From: Collinsella sp. MSK.8.10
GTDB taxonomy: Bacteria > Actinomycetota > Coriobacteriia > Coriobacteriales > Coriobacteriaceae
Length of the DNA stretch: 64,000 nucleotides
Direction: 5' to 3'
Assembly (NCBI RefSeq): GCF_019041915.1
Contig: NZ_JAHPYF010000001.1
Span: forward strand, 248,001 to 312,000
Part shown: positions 45,322 through 53,689 of the stretch, piece after piece
Layout: each line of letters starts with the position of its first letter
How positions within the stretch are numbered: the stretch's first letter is position 1
Notes under the pieces: model-generated
Databases searched by the model: none
What the model was told of the DNA's origin: nothing
Seen by the model: only the letters and a program-made list of their open reading frames with translations
Made by a program: the position numbers and the translations under genes

Positions 45322-46659
45322 TTAGGAGTTCGCCAGATAATGCTTGATCTCCCACTCGGTGATCGTGGACTCAAACTTATGCCACTCGTTGCGCTTCTTT
45401 TTGAGGAAGAAGCTGTGAATGTGCTCGCCGAGGGCATCCTTCATAAACTGCGAGTCCTCAAAGACGTCAAGCGCCTCTTTGAGCGAGCGCGGCAGCGGCG
45501 CGTAGCCGGCCTCGAGCATCTGACGGTCGGTGAGTTTGAGCGTCTCGGCCGTGGCCTCGGGCGGGAGCTCCAGCTTGCGCTCGATGCCATCGAGACCAGC
45601 CGCCAGCGTGACGGCGTTGACCAGGTACGGATTGGCCATGGGGTCGGGGCTGCGCAGCTCGATGCGCGTGGACAGCTGCTTGCCGGGCTTGTAGACCGGG
45701 ATACGGATCATGCTCGCACGATTGCGCAGGCCCCACGTGGCGTACTGCGGCACGGAATCGCCACCCGTGGTGATGCGCTTGTACGAGTTGACCGTGGGGT
45801 TGGTGATGGCGCTAATCTCGCGCGCGTGCGCAAGGATGCCGGCCATGTAGTGCTTGGCGATATCGGAGAGGTGGTACCTCTCGTCGTCCTCGCCCCAAAA
45901 GACGTTGTTGCCGTCGTGGTCGAACAGCGACTGATGCAAAAACATGGCGCTGCCGTCCTCGCCCGCCAACGGTTTGGGCATAAAGGAGGCGTGGCAACCG
46001 CTCTCGTAGGCCTGCTGCTTAATGATGAGTTTGGCCGTGGTGACGGCGTCGGACATACTCAGGGCCTCGGCGTGACGCAGGCTCATGCCGTGCTGCGAGC
46101 GGCCGGCGGCGTGGAAGGTGTACTCCACGGGCACGGACATCTTCTCGAGCGTGAGGACCGTGTTGCGGCGCAGGTCGCGGGCGGCGTCACTCACCGAAAG
46201 ATCGAAGTAGCCCACGTTGTCGAGCGGCTCGGGGGTGTGCTCGTCGGGGAAATAGTAATACTCCAGCTCGGCGCCCACGTTAAGCAGATAGCCAGCTTTC
46301 TCGGCCTTGCGGAACATGCGGCGCAGGGCATCGCGCGGGTCGCCGGCAAACGGCTTGCGATCGGGAGTGCACACGTCGCAGAACACGCGGGCGACACCGT
46401 TGTGGCTCGGGCGCCACGGCAGAATCTGGAAGGTCGAAGCATCGGGAAACGCCAGCATGTCGGCTTCCTCGGGCGTGGCAAAGCCCTCGATAGCGGAGCC
46501 GTCAAAGCCAATGCCCTCCTCAAAAGCGACCTCGAGGTCCTCGGGGCTAATGGCAAAGTTCTTGAGGCGGCCGAGAATGTCGACAAACCACAGACGCACA
46601 AAGCGGATGTCACGCTGCTCTACGGAGCGGAGTACGTAATCGATGTTCTGCTGGTTCAT
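45322..46659 (-). CDS. Type I glutamine-synthetase family protein, active site altered
   Basis: 445 residues, full length for type I. The fold markers are clear: AELEYYYF near 113 (two metal ligands), MPKPLAGEDGSAM near 230, NPTVNSYKRI near 300, RNRASMIRIP near 327 and RIELRSPDP near 345. But ligands that match E. coli E212, E220 and H269 are replaced: FHAAG for HHEVA, SQHG for GQNE, and SAMFLH for SGMHCH. The E327 loop reads GGDSVP for GYEAP. Ordinary catalysis is therefore doubtful. It heads an operon with the GlnR-like gene. A normal paralogue may exist elsewhere. Confidence 0.85.
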   Translation of the reverse strand: MNQQNIDYVLRSVEQRDIRFVRLWFVDILGRLKNFAISPEDLEVAFEEGIGFDGSAIEGFATPEEADMLAFPDASTFQILPWRPSHNGVARVFCDVCTPDRKPFAGDPRDALRRMFRKAEKAGYLLNVGAELEYYYFPDEHTPEPLDNVGYFDLSVSDAARDLRRNTVLTLEKMSVPVEYTFHAAGRSQHGMSLRHAEALSMSDAVTTAKLIIKQQAYESGCHASFMPKPLAGEDGSAMFLHQSLFDHDGNNVFWGEDDERYHLSDIAKHYMAGILAHAREISAITNPTVNSYKRITTGGDSVPQYATWGLRNRASMIRIPVYKPGKQLSTRIELRSPDPMANPYLVNAVTLAAGLDGIERKLELPPEATAETLKLTDRQMLEAGYAPLPRSLKEALDVFEDSQFMKDALGEHIHSFFLKKKRNEWHKFESTITEWEIKHYLANS

Positions 46660-46793
46660 GTCGCTCCCCTTTCTTTCGGGCGGGTTTCGACTGGTCTATA
46701 CCGCAGATACTATCGCAGAAAAATGTTTCCGCAGGGTTAAAGCGTATCAAGCGCTCAAAAAACGTGTGTGAACAGGCGGTCACGAACGAATGG

Positions 46794-47816
46794 TTAGCGC
46801 GAGGTCGATGCGCGGTGTTCGATGTGGCCGGGGATCTCGATGCGCTTAGGGGCGAGCTTTGCGGCATCGCCCACCGTAGTGGTAACGACGTCGATGCGCT
46901 CGGACAGACGCTCGACTACGCGCTCGGCAATGGTGAGGGTGTCCTGCGCGGCCGTGGTCACACCGCCAAAGAGCACGTGGTTCCAGGGATAGTCGTCAAA
47001 CGTTGCGATCTTGAGACCCGCCGGCAACGAAGGTCCCAACTGTGCCAGCGCCTCGGTCAGGCGCAGGAAGACCAGACCGTTGACGGCAATGAGGCCGAGC
47101 TTTTTACCCGCATAGCCGCGGATGGTCTCGTCCAGGCGGCCAACGCCCATGGCGCCACCGTCGGCCAGGGTGACGACCTCGCCCGCAAGACCGCGGCGCG
47201 AAAGCTCGTCGGCAAAGGACTCGGCGCGCTCGCGACGCACGGGGCTGTCATCGCTTGCCTCGGTGAGCAGGCACAGGCGCTCGCTGCCCGCGACAGCCAA
47301 GGCGTCTACCAGGCCGGCGACCAGCTCACGGTTGTTGGAGGTCACCAGATCGACACCGCCGGCGGCAATATCGCGGTCGAGCAGCACGACGGGCAGGCGC
47401 CCCGCAGCCGCGGCAATCGCCTCGTCATTGCCGCCGCAGGTGTTGACGACCAGGCCGTCCACGCCGGCATCGATAAGTCTGGTGAGCGACTCTGCCTCCT
47501 TGGCGGGATCATTGCCGCTAATGGCCGTCATAAGCGAGCAGCCGCGCGCGGCGGCGCTGGCGGAAAGCCCTTCGAGCATGGCGCTCGAGAACGGGTTAGC
47601 AATGTCGGCCAAGATCACGCCGATGAGGTTGGTACGCGAGCTGCGCAGATTGCGCGCGGCGGCACGTGGGCGATAGCCGGTGCGCTCGATAACCGCCGCG
47701 ATGCGAGCACGGGTTTCCTCGGTCATCTGCCCGGGGCGGTTGTTGAGATAGCGCGAGACCGTGGCCGGGCTCACGCCCGCCTCGGCGGCAATGTCCTTGA
47801 TTCTCATCTGCGCCAT
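46794..47816 (-). CDS. LacI-family transcriptional regulator
   Basis: 340 residues. Seen: the N-terminal helix-turn-helix RIKDIAAEAGVSPATVSRYL near 5-24, the hinge NLRSSRTNLIGVI near 55, and a periplasmic-binding-type sugar domain after that with GVDGLVVNTCGG near 117. The ATG at 47816 gives the family N-terminus; its ribosome site is weak (GGGG). No sugar operon adjoins, so the target is unknown. Confidence 0.88.
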   Translation of the reverse strand: MAQMRIKDIAAEAGVSPATVSRYLNNRPGQMTEETRARIAAVIERTGYRPRAAARNLRSSRTNLIGVILADIANPFSSAMLEGLSASAAARGCSLMTAISGNDPAKEAESLTRLIDAGVDGLVVNTCGGNDEAIAAAAGRLPVVLLDRDIAAGGVDLVTSNNRELVAGLVDALAVAGSERLCLLTEASDDSPVRRERAESFADELSRRGLAGEVVTLADGGAMGVGRLDETIRGYAGKKLGLIAVNGLVFLRLTEALAQLGPSLPAGLKIATFDDYPWNHVLFGGVTTAAQDTLTIAERVVERLSERIDVVTTTVGDAAKLAPKRIEIPGHIEHRASTSR

Positions 47817-47941
47817 GGCGCACCCCGTTTCCCCATTGTCAGCAGTCTGAGCCATTTTAGGCATTTTCTTAAAAATCTCGCTTGCAAAGTGCCGTAGGTG
47901 AGCAGCACCATTTTTGTGTCTCGAACAGATGCGATAATGGG

Positions 47942-48634
47942 CTAGATAGACAAGTCTTTGGACAGCTCAAAATAGTCGGGATGCAAGGCAATAACCGGGC
48001 CCTGCTCCTCGGGCATCAGGTGCAAGTGTGTCTCGGCCAGATAGCTCGCCGCATCGGTATCGCCCCTCTTAATGGCCTCGAGAATCCGACGATGCTGCCG
48101 ACGAATCGGCTCCCAATCCAAATCCTGCGACACCATACGCAGCCAGTTATACCGCTCAAAATGCGTATTGATGCTCTTCATCCAATCCCACAGCATGTGG
48201 CGACCGGCAATCACAAAACACGTCTCATGAAACAGGTTATCCAAGTCGAAAAAGCGACGCGTTTCGCTATGGTCGAGCGACTCGGACTCGGCAAGAATCT
48301 GCTCAAGCCGATGCTTTTGCTCGGGCGAGGCGGCCGAACAGCATTTAATAAGCACGCTTCTCTCGAGTTTCTCGCGCAAGAAACAGGCATTCTCGGCACG
48401 CTCCATGCTGATTTTCGAGACATAGGTGCCGCTTTTGGGACGCGTTTCCACCAGCTCCTGCTCACGCAGGCGCACAAAGGACTCGCGAATGGGCGTGCGC
48501 CCGATTCCCGTCTCCTTTTCCAGACCAATCGCCGAAAGGCGCGTGCCGGGCCTGAGCTCGGCATAGATGATCTTGGAGCGCAGTGCGTTGTATGCCTGAT
48601 CTTGCAGGCTCTGATAATGCTGGTGTTGTTCCAT
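47942..48634 (-). CDS. GntR-family regulator, FCD type
   Basis: 230 residues. Seen: the winged helix RSKIIYAELRPGTRLS near 17 with RTPIRESFVRLREQELV near 46, then an all-helical FCD effector domain (80-220) with the metal-binding pattern DLDNLFHE near 128 and HRRILEAIKRGD near 180. FCD regulators usually bind organic acids. The ATG at 48634 follows GAGGG; another in-frame ATG is 42 bases earlier. It lies next to the LacI gene but does not form a clear metabolic operon. Confidence 0.87.
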   Translation of the reverse strand: MEQHQHYQSLQDQAYNALRSKIIYAELRPGTRLSAIGLEKETGIGRTPIRESFVRLREQELVETRPKSGTYVSKISMERAENACFLREKLERSVLIKCCSAASPEQKHRLEQILAESESLDHSETRRFFDLDNLFHETCFVIAGRHMLWDWMKSINTHFERYNWLRMVSQDLDWEPIRRQHRRILEAIKRGDTDAASYLAETHLHLMPEEQGPVIALHPDYFELSKDLSI

Positions 48635-48706
48635 AAAGCCCTCGGATGAAGCCCACGGTTTGTCGAATATCACCATGTAATACTATCGCATCCCCCGCCC
48701 CCTCAT

Positions 48707-48775
48707 AAGTTGCGGTGGAATAGTTCCTGCTCAAAGCCTTCAGCAGCAAAAACAGGAACTATTCCACCGCAACTT
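48707..48775. repeat. Family C hairpin, copy 1
   Basis: Perfect 23-bp arms around AGTTGCGGTGGAATAGTTCC and its inverse flank a 23-base loop. It lies upstream of the GntR gene. Copies 2 and 3 are at 52957 and 61365. Confidence 0.92.
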
Positions 48776-48843
48776 CCAACAGTCTTTTTGGGACGGGGCT
48801 TTTTGGCCACCCCGGGCCGCAGGTCGGCCCCTTGCCACAAAAG

Positions 48844-48983
48844 GGGCCCATCTACTACGTTAACGCGGAGAGCCCAGACCATGCTGAAAAGTGCGAAAAC
48901 AAAACCGCAGATAGAGAGCTTATCGATTTTCAAAATAGCCGACTGTGGTTGACCTCTGCGGCTTAAACGTAGTAGATAGGCCC
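48844..48983. repeat. 140-bp element with about 20-bp inverted ends
   Basis: GGGCCCATCTACTACGTTAA (48844-48863) faces TTAAACGTAGTAGATAGGCCC (48963-48983), with one mismatch and one bulge. The core has no gene. It lies between family C copy 1 and the ATPase promoter region; no second copy is seen in the window. Confidence 0.8.
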
Positions 48984-49120
48984 TATTCGTGGCACAGCAC
49001 TACTGCACCCCAAATTGGCACCCCGAGCCCTCGTGAGTTGCCAACAAGCTGTTCGTCCAGCGCTTTATCCGCGCGGCATTTGGAAAATAGCACCACCGCA
49101 AAACCCGCGAGTAGCGCTTA

Positions 49121-49180
49121 CTTTGCTATATCTCACTATACTTTGCTATATCTTGCTATACTTTGCTATATCTTGCTATA
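49121..49180. repeat. 20-bp tandem repeat upstream of the ATPase gene
   Basis: CTTTGCTATATCTCACTATA, then CTTTGCTATATCTTGCTATA twice, in exact 20-bp steps. Each unit contains two 10-bp halves around TTGCTATA and carries TATACT-like or TATATC hexamers. It ends 22 bases before the ATPase start codon, so it could hold the promoter, be an operator, or vary in copy number. Confidence 0.85.
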
Positions 49181-49201
49181 TCTTGAGCAAAGGTGGCTCA
49201 C

Positions 49202-50293
49202 ATGCAAACAAACCCTTTTAAGCCCACAGCAGGTAAAACACCTCCCACGATTATCGGCCGCGAAGATGTACTCGAAGAATTCAGTGAAGGCCTCGCCAAC
49301 GGGCCTGGTGCCCCGGGGCGCCTAATGCGCATAGCTGGCGTCCGTGGAACGGGCAAGACGGTCCTCCTTGACGAGTGCTCACGTTTGGCGCAAAGCCGTG
49401 GCTGGACGGTCATAAAAGAGGTCGCAACCGAGGGACTTTGCCAGCGCATTCTCGAACAGCTGCAGCCCAAATTCCAGGCCAAACACGCCAGATTTGAGCC
49501 CACCGTAGCTGGCATATCCATCGGCAGCATAGATATTGAGCGAATCGGCCCATCGCTACGCGACGCCATGAGACAGACAATATCCAAGAATGGAAATGGC
49601 CTGCTCATCACTCTCGACGAGGTTCAAGACGCAGAGCTCGATGAGGTCCGAACGCTCTCCATTGCGATTCAGCAGGTTATCGGCGAAGACCTTGATATCG
49701 CCTTTGTTTTTGCTGGGCTGCCTTCGATGATTGAAAGCATCATCAACGGAAAGACACTTACGTTTTTGCGCCGTGCCCTCCCCTTTGATCTGAAGGCCGT
49801 GGCAGTAACCGAAGTGTCGTACTCCCTCGAGGAAACCATTGAAGCGTCTGGCATGGAGTTGCAGCCAGGTATTGCCGGCCAACTTGCCGAGGCAACGCAA
49901 GGCTATCCTTTCATGATCCAACTCGTTGGATACTACGCATGGCAGTTGGCAAGACGCGCACATACAGCGATTATTGGAGAAGAAGAAGCCGAGCGTGGCA
50001 TTGCAACGGCACGCGAACGCTTCTGCGCCATGGTGATTGAGCCCGCGCTGCAGCGCATTCCGCCCACGTGCATCGCTTATCTGCTGAGCATGGCGTCTTT
50101 GGGGCAGACGAGCTCGACCAGCATGGTTGCCGATGCCCTAAACAAAACGCCTCAACAGGTGAGCTCCGTCCGCAGCCGCCTGTTAAGAGAATCGATTATC
50201 GAGGCTCCTTCGTACGGCAAGGTCTCATTTGCCATCCCCTACATGCGCGACTACCTCTGCGAACACAAAGCCGAACTGGAAGTTGAACTGTAG
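49202..50293 (+). CDS. AAA ATPase with C-terminal winged-helix-like region
   Basis: 363 residues from the ATG at 49202 (AAAGGTGG upstream; an in-frame GTG lies nine bases before). Seen: PPTIIGREDVLEEF near 13, Walker A GVRGTGKTVLL near 41, Walker B LLITLDEVQD near 133, and a sensor-like arginine region near 190. The last 80 residues look like a winged helix (MVADALNKTPQQVSSVRSRL). The layout resembles ORC/Cdc6-like or STAND-type prokaryotic ATPases. It stands alone on the plus strand, with an unusual 20-bp tandem repeat upstream. Function unknown. Confidence 0.8.
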   Translation: MQTNPFKPTAGKTPPTIIGREDVLEEFSEGLANGPGAPGRLMRIAGVRGTGKTVLLDECSRLAQSRGWTVIKEVATEGLCQRILEQLQPKFQAKHARFEPTVAGISIGSIDIERIGPSLRDAMRQTISKNGNGLLITLDEVQDAELDEVRTLSIAIQQVIGEDLDIAFVFAGLPSMIESIINGKTLTFLRRALPFDLKAVAVTEVSYSLEETIEASGMELQPGIAGQLAEATQGYPFMIQLVGYYAWQLARRAHTAIIGEEEAERGIATARERFCAMVIEPALQRIPPTCIAYLLSMASLGQTSSTSMVADALNKTPQQVSSVRSRLLRESIIEAPSYGKVSFAIPYMRDYLCEHKAELEVEL

Positions 50294-50313
50294 AAACGGC
50301 AACTTCCCTGCAA

Positions 50314-50370
50314 GACGAAAACCGTTTTCGTACGGATTTAAAGCAGACGTAAACGGTTTTCGTCTGTTTT
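50314..50370 (+). terminator. Terminator after the ATPase gene
   Basis: GACGAAAACCGTTT (50314-50327) pairs with AAACGGTTTTCGTC (50351-50364), followed by TGTTTTA on the plus strand. The next 100 bases carry further partial copies of the CGAAAAC/TTTCGT motif. Confidence 0.65.
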
Positions 50371-50469
50371 ACGTTCGGAAATAAGACGCAAATTGCACTT
50401 TCGTATGGTTTTACGCCAAACGCAACACGCTTTCGTCCGGCTATGCGTCCCCAATCCAGACGAAAAAGG

Positions 50470-50500
50470 CCCCGAGCTCGTGTGAGCTCGGGGTTCTTTG
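50470..50500 (+). terminator. Hairpin terminator ahead of the GntR remnant
   Basis: A perfect 10-bp stem, CCCCGAGCTC / GAGCTCGGGG, with a GTGT loop is followed by TTCTTTG on the plus strand. It ends whatever transcript crosses the region after the ATPase gene. Confidence 0.7.
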
Positions 50501-50552
50501 TGCCGCACATCAATGAGAGGGAATCGATGCGCACGGGCGCTACTCCATGTAG

Positions 50553-50792
50553 CCGCCCTGGGATGGCGGAAACCTCGTCGTTCCCCGCCTGATGGGCGTG
50601 CTCAAGGCATCCGTCCCCCTCTTTATCGACGTGACCGACAAAAAGCTCGTCGAGGAAACTATCCGCACGCACCGCGATGTGGCCGACGCCATCGCCTCGC
50701 GCAATCCCACCGCCGCGCATGACGCGATGTATCTGCACCTGGTGTATAACCGCAACATGATTGCGGAGGGAGCAGAAGCAAAAGGCATTTAG
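50553..50792 (+). pseudogene. C-terminal fragment of a GntR/FCD regulator
   Basis: About 80 codons that read like the end of an FCD effector domain: GGNLVVPRLMGVLKASVPLF, then THRDVADAIASRNPTAAHDA with the metal-binding His and the helix AMYLHLVYNRNMI. A TAG lies in frame at 50550-50552, and the DNA-binding half is absent. It sits just upstream of the convergent reductase gene, so it may once have regulated it. Confidence 0.6.
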
Positions 50793-50825
50793 GGCCCGAC
50801 AATAATCTTTCTTTGGCAAAACGCA

Positions 50826-50865
50826 AGCGGCGGCCGCCCAACACACAGGGCAGCCGCCGCTTTTT
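50826..50865 (+). terminator. Strong hairpin terminator between convergent units
   Basis: AGCGGCGGC-C-GCCC pairs with GGGC-A-GCCGCCGCT around an 8-base loop, followed by TTTTT on the plus strand. It lies 30 bases before the reductase stop and may act for both strands. Confidence 0.8.
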
Positions 50866-50891
50866 GCAATCGATTGGCGCAAAGGGGTTGA

Positions 50892-52841
50892 TTAGAGCTC
50901 GCAGGCAACCTTGTAGCCATCGCCGATGGCGTCGCGGATGTTGCCGCACTTGTTGGCGTCACCCAGCACGTGGGTGGTAACGCCGGCAGCGGCAAGGTCG
51001 TCGGCAAGCTTGGTGTTGGGACGATAGCCCATGGCAAGCACCAGTGTATCGGCACCGGTGATGGTGTGGACCTCGCCGTCCTTTTCGTAGCTGATGGTGT
51101 CCTCGGTAATCTCGGTCACCTTGGCCTCGGTCAGCACGTGAACGCCCTTGGAAAGCATGCGCGTGATGAGCACCGCGCGGCCGGCACCGCCCTCGTTGGC
51201 GGCGAGCGTCTTGGTCATCTCGATGACGGTGACATCGCGGTTGGCCGGCGACAGATCATTGACCAGCGGGGCCAAGTAGTCGGCCGTCTCGCAGCCAACG
51301 GTGCCGCCGCCCACGATGACGATCTTCTTGCCCGGAAAAGCCTTGCCGCCCAGCAGGTCGTCGGCCGTCATAACCTGCTTAAAGCCCTGCATGAAGGCCG
51401 GAGCGATGGGCTCGGCGCCATAAGCCAGGACAACCTCGTAGCCCGCGTAGTCACGCTGAATGTCCTCGGCAGTAAGCTCGGTGCCAAATACGCACTTCAC
51501 GCCGGCCTCGGCCAGGCGACGATACTGATACTTGATCACGCGGGTGAGTTCCTGCTTTGCCGGCGGAACGGCTGCGATACGCATCTCGCCGCCCGGCTCG
51601 TCCTGCTTATCCACGAGCACCACGTTGTGACCGCGCTTGGCGGCAATGAACGCCGCCTCCATGCCCGCGGGACCGGCGCCCACAACCAGTACGTTCTTGG
51701 CCTCAGCGGCAGGCTCGTAGCCGGCCTCGTCGCGCTCCACGTCCGGGTTGACAGTGCAGGAGATGCGCTTGCCAAACATAATGCCGTTCAGGCAGCGCAG
51801 GCAGCCGATGCAGGGGCGGATGTCATCGGCGTTGCCGGCGGCTGCCTTGTTGCAGAACTCGGCATCGCACAGATTGGCGCGGCCCATCATGCAGATGTCG
51901 GCAGCACCGTCCTCAATCAGCTCCTCGGCAATCCATGCCTCGTTAATGCGGCCGACGGTGGCGACGGGAATGTTCACGTGCTTCTTAATCTCACGCGAGC
52001 AAGCGGCGTGCGAGGCCTGCTGCGTGCCGGCAGCGGGAATCGCAGAGCCGCGCTTGATGGTGGTGCCGCCCGACACGTGAATCATGTCGACGCCGGCCTT
52101 CTCCAGGCGACGCGAGACGTAGATCATGTCGTTGAGGGTCAGGCCGCCATCGGTGTACTCATCGCCCGAGATGCGGACGTCGATGATAAAGTCCTTACCG
52201 CAGCGCTCGCGAATCTCGGCGATGACCTCGAGCAGGAAGCGCATGCGGGCGTCGAGCGAGCCGCCGTACTCGTCGGTACGCTTGTTGTAGAGCGGAGTCA
52301 AAAAGCCGCCGAGCATGCCGTGGGCGTGCGCCGCATGGACTTCAACGCCATCGACGCCAGCCTTCTGCATACGCACGGCAGCGTCGCCAAACTGATGCGT
52401 AAGCTCGTGAATCTCATCGACCGTAATGGGGCGCGGCGCCTCGCGGGCATAGGACGGGCCCACAAAGGACGGAGCGATCAGGCGCGGCGTGCCCGGAATG
52501 TTAAAGGCCATGTAGGCGGGGTGGAAGAGCTGCGGCATGATCTTGCAGCCATACTCGTGGACGGCCGCGGCGAGCTTTTCCCAGCCAGGGATAAACGTGT
52601 CATCGTAACAGCACATGTCACCCGGCAGATAGGTATAGGTGGGCTCGACCGTCACGACCTCGGTGATGATCAGGCCTACGCCGCCCTTGGCACGGGCACG
52701 GTAATGATCGACCAAGTCGTCGGTCACATAGCCATGATCGGCCAGGTTGGTGGACACCGGCGGCATAAAGACGCGGTTCTTGACCTCGGTCGTACCGACC
52801 TTGATCGGGCTAAAGAGCATCGGATAGGCGGAGGACTCCAT
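50892..52841 (-). CDS. NADH:flavin oxidoreductase of the Old Yellow Enzyme / dienoyl-CoA reductase group
   Basis: 649 residues from the ATG at 52841 (AAAGGAAG upstream). Seen: an FMN-binding TIM barrel (1-360) with HAAHAHGMLGGFLTPLYNKR near 175 and RISGDEYTDGG near 222, a 4Fe-4S cluster CIGCLRCLNG near 344 with a fourth Cys in RISCTVNP, and an FAD/NAD part with VVGAGPAGMEA near 385 and IVGGGTVGCETADYL near 505. The layout matches FadH, enoate reductases and the bile-acid enzymes BaiCD/BaiH. The substrate cannot be told from sequence. Confidence 0.9.
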   Translation of the reverse strand: MESSAYPMLFSPIKVGTTEVKNRVFMPPVSTNLADHGYVTDDLVDHYRARAKGGVGLIITEVVTVEPTYTYLPGDMCCYDDTFIPGWEKLAAAVHEYGCKIMPQLFHPAYMAFNIPGTPRLIAPSFVGPSYAREAPRPITVDEIHELTHQFGDAAVRMQKAGVDGVEVHAAHAHGMLGGFLTPLYNKRTDEYGGSLDARMRFLLEVIAEIRERCGKDFIIDVRISGDEYTDGGLTLNDMIYVSRRLEKAGVDMIHVSGGTTIKRGSAIPAAGTQQASHAACSREIKKHVNIPVATVGRINEAWIAEELIEDGAADICMMGRANLCDAEFCNKAAAGNADDIRPCIGCLRCLNGIMFGKRISCTVNPDVERDEAGYEPAAEAKNVLVVGAGPAGMEAAFIAAKRGHNVVLVDKQDEPGGEMRIAAVPPAKQELTRVIKYQYRRLAEAGVKCVFGTELTAEDIQRDYAGYEVVLAYGAEPIAPAFMQGFKQVMTADDLLGGKAFPGKKIVIVGGGTVGCETADYLAPLVNDLSPANRDVTVIEMTKTLAANEGGAGRAVLITRMLSKGVHVLTEAKVTEITEDTISYEKDGEVHTITGADTLVLAMGYRPNTKLADDLAAAGVTTHVLGDANKCGNIRDAIGDGYKVACEL

Positions 52842-52956
52842 ACAGGCTTCCTTTCGTTTGAGCCGCTCGGCGGCAGTTGCTAACACACTTATCGTATCAG
52901 TAACCGCACGGTACCCGACCGCACGCGCTCCCCAGCCTCTGCTCGGCCCACAAAAA

Positions 52957-53023
52957 AGTTGCGGTGGAATAGTTCCTGAATGAGGCGCTTGGCGCACCAA
53001 ACAGGAACTATTTCACCGCAACT
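52957..53023. repeat. Family C hairpin, copy 2
   Basis: The arms AGTTGCGGTGGAATAGTTCC and its inverse (one mismatch: TATTTCACC for TATTCCACC) flank a loop of about 23 bases. It lies between the reductase start and the kdpC stop. Confidence 0.9.
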
Positions 53024-53086
53024 GATGGGCGGGGTGGAATTGAGGGCTCAGATAGTCAGTCATGCCCTCATCCGCCACTCCCTCAC

Positions 53087-53677
53087 CTACAGCGCGCCGT
53101 CCAGCATAAGGTTCACCTTGAGCACGTTGACCGTGGGCTCGCCGAACACGCCGAGGAAACGGCCCTTGGTGCACGCGGCGATGATGTCGCGCACCTCGTC
53201 CTCACTTTTGCCCGTTGCCTTGGCAAGGCGCGGGACCTGGTACTCGGCGGCATCCGGAGAGATCTCCGGGTCGAGGCCGGACCCCGAACACGTCACCAGG
53301 TCGACGGGCACGGCGTCCATATCGGCATCGGGGTTGGCGGCGCGGATCTTCTTCACGCGCGCATCTATCAGCTGCCGATACTCCTCACTCGCCGGGGACA
53401 GGTTGGACGGGGTGCCGTAGGCCATGAGCCCGCCGTCCTCCCCCTCGACGATAGTCACGTTCTGGATGCGGCCCCACATGTGGTCCTCATCCTCGAAGTT
53501 CTGGCCGATCAGCTCGGAGCCCACAATCTTGTCGTCGACCTTGATGAGCGAACCGTTCGCCTGATACGGGAACGCAACCTGGGCGATGCCGGTCACGACG
53601 AGCGTATAGCCCAGGCCGCAGACAACGGTAAACAGCGCGAACACGCCCAGTGCGCGCGATGCAACACCTTTGAACAT
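53087..53677 (-). CDS. kdpC: Potassium-transporting ATPase subunit C
   Basis: 196 residues from the ATG at 53677 (GGAGG upstream). It has one N-terminal membrane helix (10-32) and a soluble domain that stabilises KdpA-KdpB and aids ATP binding. Seen: GSELIGQNF near 55, YGTPSNLSP near 85, and the C-terminal GVFGEPTVNVLKVNLML typical of KdpC. Last gene of kdpFABC. Confidence 0.95.
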   Translation of the reverse strand: MFKGVASRALGVFALFTVVCGLGYTLVVTGIAQVAFPYQANGSLIKVDDKIVGSELIGQNFEDEDHMWGRIQNVTIVEGEDGGLMAYGTPSNLSPASEEYRQLIDARVKKIRAANPDADMDAVPVDLVTCSGSGLDPEISPDAAEYQVPRLAKATGKSEDEVRDIIAACTKGRFLGVFGEPTVNVLKVNLMLDGAL

Positions 53678-53689
53678 ACAAACCTCCAC

